Positions 53,001 to 60,857 of a stretch of DNA of 64,000 bases are shown piece after piece; positions within the stretch are counted from its first letter, which is position 1; each line of letters starts with the position of its first letter. The translations under genes were made by a program, and so were the position numbers. Below the pieces are notes generated by a model. It saw nothing but the letters and a program-made list of their open reading frames with translations. It ran no database searches and was not told the DNA's origin. The stretch spans positions 186,001 through 250,000 of the forward strand of contig JAHNEJ010000859.1 in assembly GCA_022559845.1 (NCBI GenBank). Direction: 5' to 3'. The stretch is from Amorphophallus konjac. Taxonomy: Eukaryota > Streptophyta > Magnoliopsida > Alismatales > Araceae.

Positions 53001-54673
53001 GGCCTTCCTCCCGCCACCGAGGCCTTGCAGAACCTCTGCAGGTGGCCCTGCTGCCGGTGACGAAAGTTGGTTGGGCCTGGACCTCCCCCCCTACCCGTTA
53101 CTCCACTCCGGCGAGGTCCACCGTCCCCCGAGGGGAAACAGTTCTCTCCAAGCGCTCTCTCCATCCCTAGAGCCTCTCTCTCTAGAAAAGGTTAGAGAGA
53201 GAATTATTTCATAACATTAATCTTATTAAAAGATCTTAGTTTTATATTCTACAACTTCTTCCCCTGAGGGGAAATAGTTTGCGCCAGGCGCTTTCTCCAT
53301 CCCCAGAGCCTCTCTCTCTAGAAAAGGCTAGAGAGAGAGAGAATTATTTCATATCATTAATCTTATTAAAAGATTTTAGTTTTATATTCTACAACTTCTC
53401 CTATTTACGTTCAATACTTTGGGTGTCATCATCCCATGTGCTTTCATTATATTTTGACATTTGTGATACAAAATAATGGATGCGGCTTCTTTTAAATTGA
53501 TATCCAAATCTTATTGCCAAGTGCAATAGAATAATCAGTAAAGCTTGGCTGCCATGATTCATGGGTTATGTGTTGATGTGAGATATCTTTTCTCAAGGTA
53601 ATAAATTGGCAGCTATGCCAATTGTCATTAATCCTTGAATCTCGAATTTGTAAGTCTGTGGAAATCGTTCTCTGCACTCTTTTACATCTCCTTTCTATTA
53701 TTTAGGTGCATATTCATATTTAATTCTCTGGTCCTGTAGCTTATGTTTAACAACTTGTGTTCATATCCAATATGCAATTGGAAATGTTTCTTATCTTTAG
53801 GTTTCATATGTTGTTTTCATTATCTGTAGGTCTACCAATTTAGATTCATGGAGTCCAGAGCAATTGAAGATGATGGCTTTTGGTGGCAACAACCGTGCAC
53901 AGGTTTTTTTCAAGCAACATGGGTGGACAGATGGTGGGAAAATTGAAGCAAAATACACATCGAGAGCTGCTGAGTTATACAGGCAACTTCTATGTAAAGA
54001 AGTTGCTAAAAGTTTTTTAGAAGATTCTGCTTCCCCCTCATCACCTGTTGCATCTCTACCACAACCAAAAACCAATGGCCTTTCTGATCTCAAGCTCACA
54101 CATGCATCAAGTGAAAATCGAATTGAACAACAAGGAATCCTCGAGGTTGTTCACTCACCTAAGGCTCCTCAAATAAATGTTTTTAGCTCCATTAAGAAAC
54201 CCATTGGTGCAAGGAAGACTGGAAGCAAGACAGGTGGTCTGGGTGCTAGAAAGCTCACTACAAAGGTAGAATGATGCTTTTGTATGTTTCAATTTGTTGC
54301 CTGCTTAAGACTATGTTCTAATGGATGCTGTCTTTGTTTATATTTCAAAATATTGAAATGAATTTAAAAACTCATCAGATTTACCTTACCACATATGACC
54401 TCTTAATTTCAGACAAGTGAAAGCCTTTACGACCAGAAGCCTGAAGAACTGGCAGTTGCTGTTACCTCCACAGCTGGCACCACTACGTCATCCGGCTCAT
54501 CCTTTCCTTCTCGATTTGAATATGTTGAAGATGTACCATCTAATAAGAGTATTACCAGTGGCCCACATGTGATTGGACATGTTTCCCCACCTACCTCGTC
54601 AAACTTTTTTGAAGACTACGGAATGGACACTGGTTTTCAGAAGAAAACAAGCTCTAACTCTTCAAAGGTGCAG
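32008..54673 (+). CDS. AGD8/9/10-like: ArfGAP (AGD8/AGD9/AGD10-type ADP-ribosylation factor GTPase-activating protein), 3' end outside window
   Basis: CDS exons are 32008-32076, 32328-32446, 53830-54265 and 54413-54673, giving 295 residues in a continuous frame with GT/AG at every intron. The N-terminal ArfGAP domain (about residues 11-125) has the zinc finger C25-x2-C28-x16-C45-x2-C48 and the arginine finger in HRSLG (Arg53). After it come a Ser/Pro-rich stretch and a GLGARKL segment as in plant AGD8/9/10 and animal ARFGAP2/3. Such proteins stimulate GTP hydrolysis on Arf1 at the Golgi and COPI vesicles. Family members are around 400 residues, so roughly 100 residues, including the C-terminal ISS-type repeats, are missing and must lie beyond 64000 or have been lost. 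Which Arabidopsis paralogue is closest cannot be told here. Confidence 0.93.
32328..32446 (+). CDS. ArfGAP exon 2 (zinc finger and arginine finger)
   Basis: Acceptor ggcag|ATG. It encodes the whole C4 zinc finger and HRSLG, and ends after two bases of the Arg63 codon (AG|gtaggg). Confidence 0.95.
32820..32824. repeat. Left TSD of Reina-like element (CTGAT)
   Basis: Exact match to 37470-37474. Confidence 0.88.
32825..32916 (-). repeat. Remnant of the 3' LTR (last ~92 bp)
   Basis: TGTTATGATCACCC onward parallels 36937-37028 closely, then similarity stops abruptly near 32916 where integrase sequence begins. Confidence 0.85.
32917..36889 (-). pseudogene. gag-pol: Reina-like gag-pol, heavily mutated
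   Basis: The gag start is probably ATG 36889-36887, just after the PBS; a Gln/Leu-rich coiled coil follows, then capsid (about 36560-36180). Next come a zinc-knuckle-like [14 protein letters not shown] (about 35950), protease [10 protein letters not shown] (about 35660), RT with FFDDILIYS (about 34620), RNase H with [15 protein letters not shown] (about 34160), an integrase HHCC finger (H-x3-H near 33620, CDICQTC near 33500) and the D,D,E core with SDRDSVF and HPQTNGQSE. Breaks include a frameshift near 36570, TAA at the RT site 34742, and two TGG-to-stop changes between 33060 and 32999. The frame ends in the deletion near 32916. Confidence 0.9.
36923..36934 (-). other. Degenerate primer binding site
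   Basis: On the minus strand TTGGTGTCTAAGC stands where TTGGTATCAGAGC is expected. It lies right after the LTR end, with three changes. Confidence 0.65.
36937..37469 (-). repeat. Reina-like 5' LTR (533 bp)
   Basis: Minus strand TGATACGTG to CGTAACA, with a TATA box 'ccctataaatag' at about 37235-37246. A long open frame (minus 36560-37222) crosses the LTR/gag boundary; only its part downstream of the PBS is gag. Confidence 0.85.
37470..37474. repeat. Right TSD of Reina-like element (CTGAT)
   Basis: Pairs with 32820-32824. Confidence 0.88.
37475..39420. other. Ordinary intron sequence, no gene
   Basis: T-rich intron DNA. Near 37497-37540 there is a 40-bp stretch similar to 32770-32812 in the same orientation, just outside the Reina-like element on the other side. 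Nothing else is seen. Confidence 0.6.
39421..39800 (-). mobile_element. 5'-truncated L1-type LINE tail, antisense
   Basis: A run of eight T (39429-39436) corresponds to the poly(A) tail. Minus strand 39757-39566 encodes the C-terminal zf-RVT region ([13 protein letters not shown]), homologous to 47554-47720. The 3' UTR matches those of the LINEs at 47381 and 55530 ('gtataaaatgaaa' and 'gtacaagtata'). Confidence 0.85.
39801..41243. other. Ordinary intron sequence, no gene
   Basis: T-rich intron DNA with short T-runs (40262-40273, 40320-40332). No domain or element is recognised. Confidence 0.6.
41244..41258. repeat. Left TSD of full-length LINE (15 bp)
   Basis: ATCATTAATCTTATT, repeated exactly at 53353-53367. 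Confidence 0.88.
41264..41271. repeat. Left TSD of hAT (CTTTGAAA)
   Basis: Exact 8-bp match to 47373-47380, the length hAT transposases generate. Confidence 0.93.
41287..41370. repeat. hAT left subterminal palindromes
   Basis: Tandem 'tcggtttcgg' and 'ggccgaaacc' motifs, with a TTTCGGCCGAAA core at about 41341. Likely transposase-binding sites by analogy with other hATs. Confidence 0.7.
41475..41566. repeat. ~90-bp direct repeat, copy 1
   Basis: From 'gtataagtta' to 'ttccattgta'. The second copy at 42606-42697 has only a few substitutions. The pair flanks the minisatellite, suggesting a segmental duplication inside the hAT. Confidence 0.85.
41757..42425. repeat. Minisatellite with higher-order structure inside hAT
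   Basis: The basic unit is 12-15 bp around 'caagtctatacat', with inserts of 'cca', 'tca', 'tcatcaaa' or 'tcttcaaa'. A longer block ending 'ctccatgcatcttcatag' recurs about six times (near 41850, 42030, 42116, 42182, 42252, 42333). A long open frame (41749-42348) arises only because the repeat lacks stops; it is not a gene. Confidence 0.92.
42606..42697. repeat. ~90-bp direct repeat, copy 2
   Basis: Pairs with 41475-41566. Confidence 0.85.
42765..46111 (-). CDS. hAT transposase (BED finger, DUF659, hAT dimerisation), one early stop
   Basis: My exon model on the minus strand is 46111-44817, 44734-44391, 44331-44172, 44106-44045 and 43945-42765, each intron GT/AG. The sum is 3042 nt, exactly 1014 codons. 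Order: BED-type zinc finger with CNYC and a downstream His/Cys pair (about residues 17-60), acidic linker, DUF659-type core with CDGWTG (about 270) and [13 protein letters not shown]-terminal hAT dimerisation domain (about 620-690, ending [10 protein letters not shown]), and a disordered acidic then Gly-rich tail. It catalyses cut-and-paste transposition in the nucleus. The only break seen is TAG at codon 13. Translation from Met21 (46051) would keep most of the BED finger. Intron 4 (99 nt) is in frame without a stop, so it could be retained. Intron 3 (65 nt) is short and its acceptor was chosen by frame. Confidence 0.86.
46112..47154. other. hAT 5' region: AT-rich leader and CAG-rich block
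   Basis: 46130-46740 is A-rich with repeated 'gaattaattaccagcatg-tcccacc' phrases about 160 bp apart (near 46180, 46330, 46480). 46780-47130 is GC-rich and dominated by CAG/GCAG repeats, which open frames on both strands without coding signal. Confidence 0.65.
47155..47330. repeat. hAT right subterminal palindromes
   Basis: Several GGTTTCGGCCGAAACC and TTTCGCCCGAAACC motifs mirror those at 41287-41370. Confidence 0.7.
47373..47380. repeat. Right TSD of hAT (CTTTGAAA)
   Basis: Pairs with 41264-41271. Confidence 0.93.
47540..51103 (-). pseudogene. LINE ORF2 (endonuclease, reverse transcriptase, zf-RVT), degenerate
   Basis: The minus-strand start is ATG 51103-51101; the Trp of the N-terminal SWNVRG motif has become TAG. 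The APE-type endonuclease follows ([11 protein letters not shown] near 51000; WCVGGDFN near 50685; HFTWSN near 50550). The RT region is at about 49980-49300 ([11 protein letters not shown] near 49400), and the C-terminal region at 48770-48040 and 47982-47554 includes a zf-RVT with [12 protein letters not shown] and LHATLW-type motifs. Several frameshifts and stops separate these pieces, for example around 50370, 50030, 49690 and 49300. The RT catalytic FADD region is not clearly readable. Confidence 0.88.
51300..53164 (-). pseudogene. LINE ORF1 (nucleic-acid-binding protein), degenerate
   Basis: The start is ATG 53164-53162. A basic Gly/Pro-rich N-terminus carries a knuckle-like FRHRQQGHL and a [10 protein letters not shown] motif common at the start of plant L1 ORF1. 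A broken region (52760-52390) may correspond to the RNA-binding domain, and an acidic/Pro-rich C-terminal part contains poly-Gly from the C-run at 51669-51686. Many frame changes occur, so no continuous protein remains. Confidence 0.7.
53131..53402. repeat. 136-bp tandem duplication across the LINE 5' junction
   Basis: Unit 1 is 53131-53266 and unit 2 is 53267-53402, starting at 'aggggaaa-agttt'. Each unit contains LINE 5' leader plus the ATTAATCTTATT target sequence and host flank, so the duplication postdates the insertion. Confidence 0.85.
53353..53367. repeat. Right TSD of full-length LINE (15 bp)
   Basis: Perfect match to 41244-41258. A one-mismatch copy lies at 53213-53227 in the first tandem unit. 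Confidence 0.85.
53403..53829 (+). other. 3' end of intron 2
   Basis: T-rich intron DNA ending at acceptor ttatctgtag|G. No element is seen. Confidence 0.7.
53830..54265 (+). CDS. ArfGAP exon 3
   Basis: Its first base completes Arg63, then [20 protein letters not shown] continues the ArfGAP domain. It ends ...KLTTK at donor AAAG|gtagaa. The length of 436 nt restores phase 0 (208 codons so far). Confidence 0.95.
54413..54673 (+). CDS. ArfGAP exon 4
   Basis: Acceptor tttcag|ACA. 87 codons from [10 protein letters not shown] through a Ser/Thr-rich linker to SSKVQ, donor CAG|gtacag at 54674. In homologues the next exon continues with a charged stretch and ISS motifs, which I could not find before 64000. 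Confidence 0.9.
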
Positions 54674-55519
54674 GTACAGTTATAAAATAGTACCTACATT
54701 ATGCTGCAGTTTTATTTCTTAATAAATGCATCTGATTCATGAAATAAAAATCTTTACCTGAAAAAAATCTTCTGTCACAGAATGACTGGTAATGGACTTC
54801 AAATTTAAAAGACTCTATGCTTAAGTATTGGACATGATAAGGCTGTCTCACATTACTATTCTTGTATAAGTTTTTGAGGTACTGATTTTGTTGGTAGGTG
54901 GTGCTACAGTCTCCATCTTCTAGTTGCTTACATGTTGGGGTCATTCTATATGATTCTTCACCTTTATTTGTTTACACTTCATTCTAGGTTTTTCTTGCTA
55001 ATTTTATTTTCAATCTCTTTCTGAGTATTTATGCGTGTGAATTAAATGAGGATTGTGGACCCTTGAAATTCCATTTTAACTTTTTCATTTTCTGATTAGG
55101 ATTCTGTTTCTTTATTGAGGCTTAGAATGCAACCATTAGTGCACCAGAGCTTGGATCTCCTGTCAATTCTACAGATGGGAGGATCCATATCTACAGCTCA
55201 TGAAACTAAATCAATTGAACTGGAATCCTTCATCTTAGCTCTTTTTGGTCATGATTGGTCTATGAAACTTCTAATCTGGTAGGTGAAATTAGACAATATC
55301 TCCAATTTTGATGCAGATCCTGCCTAGACGTGAGGACACATAGGCCATGTGTCTTAGGGCAACTCCCTTAAATTACATGTCATATTTGGCCTGTACTAGG
55401 TGACATTTACACAACAAGCTTTATCCAGAGGTTGAGGGATCATCACTAACAAACTAAGATAAACTAAACAACAGCATAACCTGCACAAGTAATTATCAGT
55501 CTGTCCATGGCTATCATAT
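54674..55519 (+). other. Start of intron 4 (continues past the window end)
   Basis: T-rich intron DNA without recognisable exon or element. Intron 4 is at least 9.3 kb. Confidence 0.7.
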
Positions 55520-56530
55520 GGATTTTTTTATTGAGAAGTGGATAATACCACAAATTGTATTAGTTGTAAAAGAAAAGGGATGTACAAGTATAAATTTCAG
55601 CTCCCAAAAATCCCTATACAAAATGTCCACACCAAGCAGGTGTCCCCCTAGCTCTCCTTCCAACAAAAGGAAAAGTGAGGAGTTGTGCGGCTCCACTTTA
55701 CGTAGATGCTTACCCCATTCACATACTCTCTTACAAACAAAGGAAACAATCCTATCCTCCACTCTTGCTTTTCTTTTGAAGATTTTGTTGTTTCTTTTGC
55801 TCCACAAAGCCATAAAGTAACATGAAGGATGAGCCACCAAATGACTCTGTTGCCCTTTAGGTCTCACCTCTTGTGTCATTTGAGGAGGAGATGATGCACA
55901 CTCTCAAAATGGTCCAAGGATTGGTTGATTCTACCCCCAATCCTAGGCCATACCTCCTTAGGAAAGGGGTATCCAGTGAAAAGGTGGTTTAGTTCTTCCT
56001 CCTCTTCCCCACATAAGCAGCACGATGTATCACATGTGGATAGCCTACCATGAGAGATCCGCTATATCAATAGTTTCACCTTGAGCAGGCTCTTGGGAGC
56101 CCAAATCTGCAGAGCTAAATAGTGGCGCACTCCATCTAAAATGAGTGTGTAAGAAGACCTAACTGAGAAGCTTTCCTCCTCCTCCCATATCCACACCCAC
56201 CTATTGGTCCTGCTGTCCACCAATCTCTAGTCTTGGAGGAACAACCGGAGACTTTCCAGCTGGTCCATCCCATGTGTAAGATTCCTCTTAAATGTAGGCG
56301 GCCAGGTGCCCCCAGATAGCTGTGTCAATGTAATGTGCCACGGATGCCCTGGGTGCAGCCGGGATCGCAAAGAGCTTTGGAAATGATCTTTGGATCATCA
56401 CCATTTGTGTTCCCATATGTTCTTTCAATGGTGAAGATGGACTTGATGGTGTGCGGGAATGAATATTTTTTGTGGGGGCGGACAACATTTCTTCTATTAA
56501 CTGCCAATCCAAATTAACCTGATGGGGAAA
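55520..56530 (-). mobile_element. 5'-truncated L1-type LINE tail, antisense
   Basis: The T-run at 55524-55530 is the poly(A) side, then the same 3' UTR phrases as the other LINEs. Minus strand 55879-55690 encodes the C-terminal zf-RVT region (ALWSKRNNKIFKRKARV) and 56400-56290 encodes FPKLFAIPAAP, homologous to 48280-48215 in the full-length LINE. The 5' limit and TSD are not clear. Confidence 0.8.
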
Positions 56531-56643
56531 GGCCAAACATCTTGTCCGTCGAGATTCAAGAATTCATCAAGTGTTGTCATTGCCATGCTTTGGCAACAAA
56601 TGGCAGTAACACCCTTAGGTGATGGAAGCGGGCACAATATGGA

Positions 56644-57120
56644 GGGGATCGCCTAGGCGATGGAGGTGGGCACAACTCGCCTCAATCCGGCCCCAGGTTT
56701 TCTATCTCGAATATCGGTTCCGTCTTAGAAAGGCGGAAGAGAAGAGATCTCGGAGAGATCTCGAAAAAATCTCGGGAGATCGGGTTCGATGATTTTGGAA
56801 TTTTTTTTCATGTATATAGCCTATTTCTAAGAAAATCCTAATTTTTTCTACTGACCACTCAATTTTACAAACATATTTGGGGATTGCCTAGGCGATGGAA
56901 GCGGCCACAACTCGCCTCCCCTCCGCCTCAATCTGGCCCAAGGTTTTCTGTCTCGAATATTGGTTCTGTCTCGGAAAGGCGGAATAGAAGAATCTCGGAG
57001 AGATCTCGAAAAAATCTTGGGAGATTGGGTTTGGTGATTTCGGAATTTTTTTTCATGTATATAGCCTATTTCTAAGAAAATCCTATTTTTTTCTACTGAC
57101 CACTCAATTTTACAAACATA
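56644..57120. repeat. 235-bp tandem duplication
   Basis: Copies at about 56644-56878 and 56879-57120 share GCCTAGGCGATGG, 'tctcggagagatctcgaaaaaatct' in pieces, and 'catgtatatagcctatttc'. Substitutions are scattered. No coding content. Confidence 0.88.
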
Positions 57121-57195
57121 TTTTTTCTAATTGACAACTCAATTTTACAAAATAAAGAATCATAATAATAATAACAAATCCATTCACGTGCATAG

Positions 57196-57300
57196 AGAGA
57201 GAGAGAGAGTTCGAGGGAGAGGGATAGATAGAAAGAGAGAGCTTAAGGGGGCCGTGGTAGAGGGAGAGAGGAAGGAGGAAACCAAGAGGCAGAGAGAGAG
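57196..57300. repeat. GA-rich simple repeat
   Basis: (GA)n runs at 57197-57209 and 57289-57302 with purine-rich sequence between. Confidence 0.8.
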
Positions 57301-57319
57301 AGGGATCTCCCTCCCTCCC

Positions 57320-58252
57320 TGACATGGGTCGGGAGAGGAGGTCCCACAGAATCGGAGTCAGAGGCGAAGAGGGGGCAGACTGGATGTCTGCCGGATTGGG
57401 GGCCTGAATGCGGCTGCCTCGGTAGCCGCCTTTAGAAGGCGGTCAGCCTGAGGACCGCGACCAGGTCTAGTCACTGTTGATCGCCCAACCGCAATCTAGT
57501 GCGTCTCCGATCTCCCGTTGGCACTTCCAGAATGGTGGTATGCTTCTCTGGGGAGGCCGTTGGCCGACGGAGAAGGGTTGTAGGTGGCAAGGGAGGCTCC
57601 TGGAGGGCATGGTGAAGTTGGTCATGGGTAGGAAAGGTCAGAGGGAGGATCGTGAGGGTGGTAGAAGCCCGTTTCCAAGTTGGGGAGAGGAGAATGAGGG
57701 GAGATTAGGGAGTTTCAGGTTGGGGAGAATGGGCAGAAAAAAGGGGGTCTGGGGAGAAAATTGGAGGGCTCGGGGAGATGACGGGAGGAGGGTGGAGACG
57801 GGGATAAAGCTCCTTGGAGCTCAAAACTCAGGTTCTTCAAAGCATCAATTTTTCATTCATCAATTCTTTTCCCCAAGGGGATTACATCGATCATTTATAG
57901 GCACAAGCCTATTTCGAAACCCTAGTCCATTCCCTCTGAAATTTGAAAGTTTGAAATTTAAACTACCATATTAATGCCCTTATATGGTTAATTAATCCTA
58001 TTACATGGAAAATAGAAGCTAATAAATGTGATTTGGGTGGAAATCACACGCTTCGGATCGTCGGATAGCTGGTCGCTGGGAGTTGGACGATGGATCGTGA
58101 ACGTGGTTGCCACAGGGAGCGTTCAGAACGCCCCCTTGGTGAGGGCCGCATTCATCTCTAAACGCGGTCCTCACCTAGGCCGCCACCAGGTTGCGGCTCC
58201 GTCGTCGTCCACCGATCTTCGTGCCATCGTGCGTTGGTCGATACCCCCATCA
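57320..58252 (-). repeat. LARD-like 3' LTR (933 bp)
   Basis: Direct repeat of 58979-59909, with the same order of landmarks: 'ggcgaagagggggcaga', 'aaggcggtcagcctgagga', 'ccccaaggggattacatcg' and the 'cgttcatctct-aacg-ggtcctcacctagg' block. Confidence 0.88.
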
Positions 58253-58978
58253 AACTCTCCCGGTTGGAGAAGATTTGTCCGCGAATCTTGAAGTGGGGAA
58301 GTACGACCACGGCGATCGTCAGTGAGGATGCCGAGAACGCGGGGCGATCAAATGCACGAAGGATCCCAGGTGCTGCTTTTCGTAGGCTGTGCAGAACTCG
58401 TGCCACACGGAATCCACATGGGGCAGCTCCAGGGGTCGGTGAAGAGTAGCGGGAGTGGCTGACGGAGCCGCCTTAGCCACCATGTCGGCGACGGGTGCAT
58501 CTTGCTCCAGGACGGCCGACTCTTGCTCCGCAGCGGCATGAATGGGCTTCTTGGCATTTTGCAGCAATGCCCATTCTAGCTCTTCCTCGTATTGTGCGAT
58601 CAATGCGGGATCGGCTTCGTAGATCACCTCCGGCAATGGTTTTCCCTCTTGCGGGGGTTCGATCACCGGGATCTCTAAAGCAACCGGAGAGGGAGTTGGA
58701 GGCGGAAGGGGAGCACATGGAGGTTCTGTGTGGACCGCTGGTTGGGAAGGTCAGTCGGGGTAGACAGGCTGTTGGCGAAGAAGCAGCCGGTCGACGCTGG
58801 CCTCGCACCTCGTCAATGTACGGTTAAAGGAGTCTAGCGTTGTTGATATCTCCCTGAGTTTGGCCGGGACGATGGCCAAAAATGAGGCTGGATCCATTGG
58901 GCGTTGAGGTCGTCGTCGCACGTGGCCTAGGACCCAACTTGGCTAGAACAAGTCGGCGAACTTGCTCTGATACCAAGT
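58253..58978 (-). other. LARD-like internal region with gag-position fragment
   Basis: The minus-strand ATG 58897-58895 opens 48 codons to TGA 58753-58751 (MDPASFLAIVPAKLREIS..., Leu-rich, coiled-coil-like), about 75 bp after the PBS, where gag normally starts. A second open stretch (minus 58666-58319) is acidic, then ends near the polypurine tract. Both resemble gag-position remnants, but I recognise no domain. Confidence 0.5.
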
Positions 58979-59909
58979 TGACGGGGGACGGGAGAGGGGG
59001 TCCCACGGAATTGAAGTCGGAGGCGAAGAGGGGGCAGACTAGATGTCTACCGGACTGGGGGCTTGAATGTGGCTGCCTCAGTGGCCGCCTTCAGAAGGCG
59101 GTCAGCCTGAGGACCGCGACCAGGTCTAGTCGCGGTTAATCGCCCAATTGCGATCTGGTGCGTCTCCAATCTCCCGTATGCACTTCCAGAATGGTGGTTT
59201 GCTTCTCCGGGGAGGCTGTTGGCCGGCAAGGAAGGCTTGTTGGCGGCGAGGGGGGGCTCTGGGAGGGCTTGGAGAAGTTGGTCATGGGTAGGGAAGGTTA
59301 GAGGGAGGATTGTGAGGGTGGTAGAAGTCCGTTTCCAGGTTGGGGAGAGGAGAATGAGGGGAAATTAGGGGGGTTTGGAGTGGGGAGAATGGGGAGGAAA
59401 AAGTGGGTCCGGGGAGAAGATTGGGGGGCTCGGGGAGACAACGGGAGGAGGAGGGAGATGTGGATAAAGCTCCGTGGAGCTCAGAACTTGCAAGTTCTTC
59501 AAAACATCAAATTTTCATTCATCAAATTTTTTTCCCCAAGGGGATTACATCGATCATTTATAGGTACAAGTCTATTTTGAAACCCTAGACCATTCCCTCT
59601 GAAATTTCGAAGTTTGAAATTCAAACTACCCTATTAATGCCTTTAAATGGTTAATTAATCTTATTCCATGGAAAATAGAAGCTAATAAATGCAATTTGGG
59701 CGGAAATCACGCTCTTCGGATCGTCGGATAGTTGGTCGCTGGGAGTTGGATGACGGGCCGTGAACGTGGTCGTCACATGGGGCGCATTTAGGACGCGCCC
59801 TTGGTGAGGGCCGCGTTCATCTCTGAACGTGGTCCTCACCTAGGATCGTGGCCTCTGGGGAGCCCGCGTTTCCACTGTCGTCCGCGTGCGCTCGCCAATG
59901 TCCCCATCA
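58979..59909 (-). repeat. LARD-like 5' LTR (931 bp)
   Basis: Adjacent to the PBS (58964-58975). Pairs with 57320-58252. Confidence 0.88.
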
Positions 59910-60857
59910 TTCTCTCCCCCCCTATCTCTCTCTCACACACACACATAGAGTCACGCACCTATGACGGAGAGAGGGAGGGAGACAGACGGGGAAGGGAGAA
60001 GATCTCGATCTCAGAGACTTTGTTTCTCACAAACCTTGAAGAGACAGAGATCTCAGACATCTCGTAAGAGATGACAAATCATGATCTGGCCTCGTGGGCG
60101 TGGCCCACCTCCGCATGCTTTGACTTGTTTGATTTTTTGTTTAAATTTTAGATTTGTTGTTACCATTGTTAAATGGGAATTTGCAAAAAAATCATTCCTG
60201 CAAATGTATCAGCAGGCAAATCACTCTGTAAATCTGAATTGTGAAAAAATGTCATTTATTTGTAGGTAAATCACTTCTTTTTTTCTAAAAACATGTAAAA
60301 AAAGTACGTTTAAATGGCATTTATGCACTATTTGAATTAACTTAGTGATATGCTTGCTAATGCATTTTTAGAAATGATTTTTTTGCAAATTCACTTCTAA
60401 CAAAGGTTTTCATGGAAAAATTCCTTAATTTTATTTGAATTTGTTTGATTTTAGGAACGAATGAATTTAGGAAGTTTATTGATTATATGTATATATTTTT
60501 GTGATATATGAGGTGGCCCCTTGGTTGTCTCAGTCATCTCTCACCTCTGGCTACATGGCAATGCAATAAAAATACTTGCACATTTGTAGTTTTGTGTCTT
60601 TATGTATGTATTCATTGCATTTAAGTGGCTATATGATTTTGCCTTTATCTTTTCCTTTACATTTATGTCTTCTTAGAGGAAAAGAAGAAATGCCTATTGC
60701 CATTCATCTTTCAATAAAAATTCTTATGGAGATATCTATGGGTTATTTCATTTTTTCGTTTTGTCGAAGAATATCATGTTCCCTTTGGCTTGATCTACCA
60801 ATTGTCTTATCAATGAACAACCCCACCATTTATTGATTAGATATTTACTGGAAAAGG
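59910..60857. other. Intron sequence, no gene
   Basis: CT/CA simple repeats at 59910-59950, then AT-rich intron DNA. Short frames only, no splice-bounded exon recognised. Confidence 0.6.

Larger units (their letters stand above)
41259..53352 (-). mobile_element. Full-length L1-type LINE, antisense, split by a hAT element
   Basis: With the hAT removed the LINE is about 6.0 kb, the usual length of a plant L1. It is flanked by a perfect 15-bp TSD, as produced by target-primed reverse transcription. On the minus strand: short 5' leader, ORF1 (from 53164), ORF2 (from 51103: endonuclease, RT, zf-RVT), then a 3' UTR ending in the T-rich 'tgtttctttgaaa' at 41259-41271. ORF1 and ORF2 contain many stops and shifts, so it is an old copy. 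Confidence 0.87.
32447..53829 (+). other. Giant intron 2 (21,383 bp) of the ArfGAP gene
   Basis: Donor gtaggg at 32447, acceptor ctgtag at 53824-53829. It interrupts the Arg63 codon within the ArfGAP domain. Transposons account for most of it: Reina-like gypsy, two LINEs and a hAT. Confidence 0.92.
57320..59909 (-). mobile_element. Small non-autonomous LTR retrotransposon (LARD/TRIM-like), antisense
   Basis: Two direct repeats of 933 bp (57320-58252) and 931 bp (58979-59909) begin TGAC and end CCCATCA on the plus strand. Adjacent to the right repeat, 58964-58975 reads GCTCTGATACCA, the reverse of the tRNA-iMet PBS. Next to the left repeat on the minus strand is a purine-rich GGGAGAGTT. The internal region is only 726 bp and has no RT or integrase, so mobility would depend on another element. 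The LTRs are visibly diverged. Flanks CTCCC and TTCTC are not a clean TSD in this CT-rich target. Confidence 0.82.

Noticed and set aside
53213..53227. Alternative LINE target-site duplication in the first 136-bp unit
   Set aside because: It has one mismatch to 41244-41258, while 53353-53367 matches perfectly, so the outer copy was preferred.
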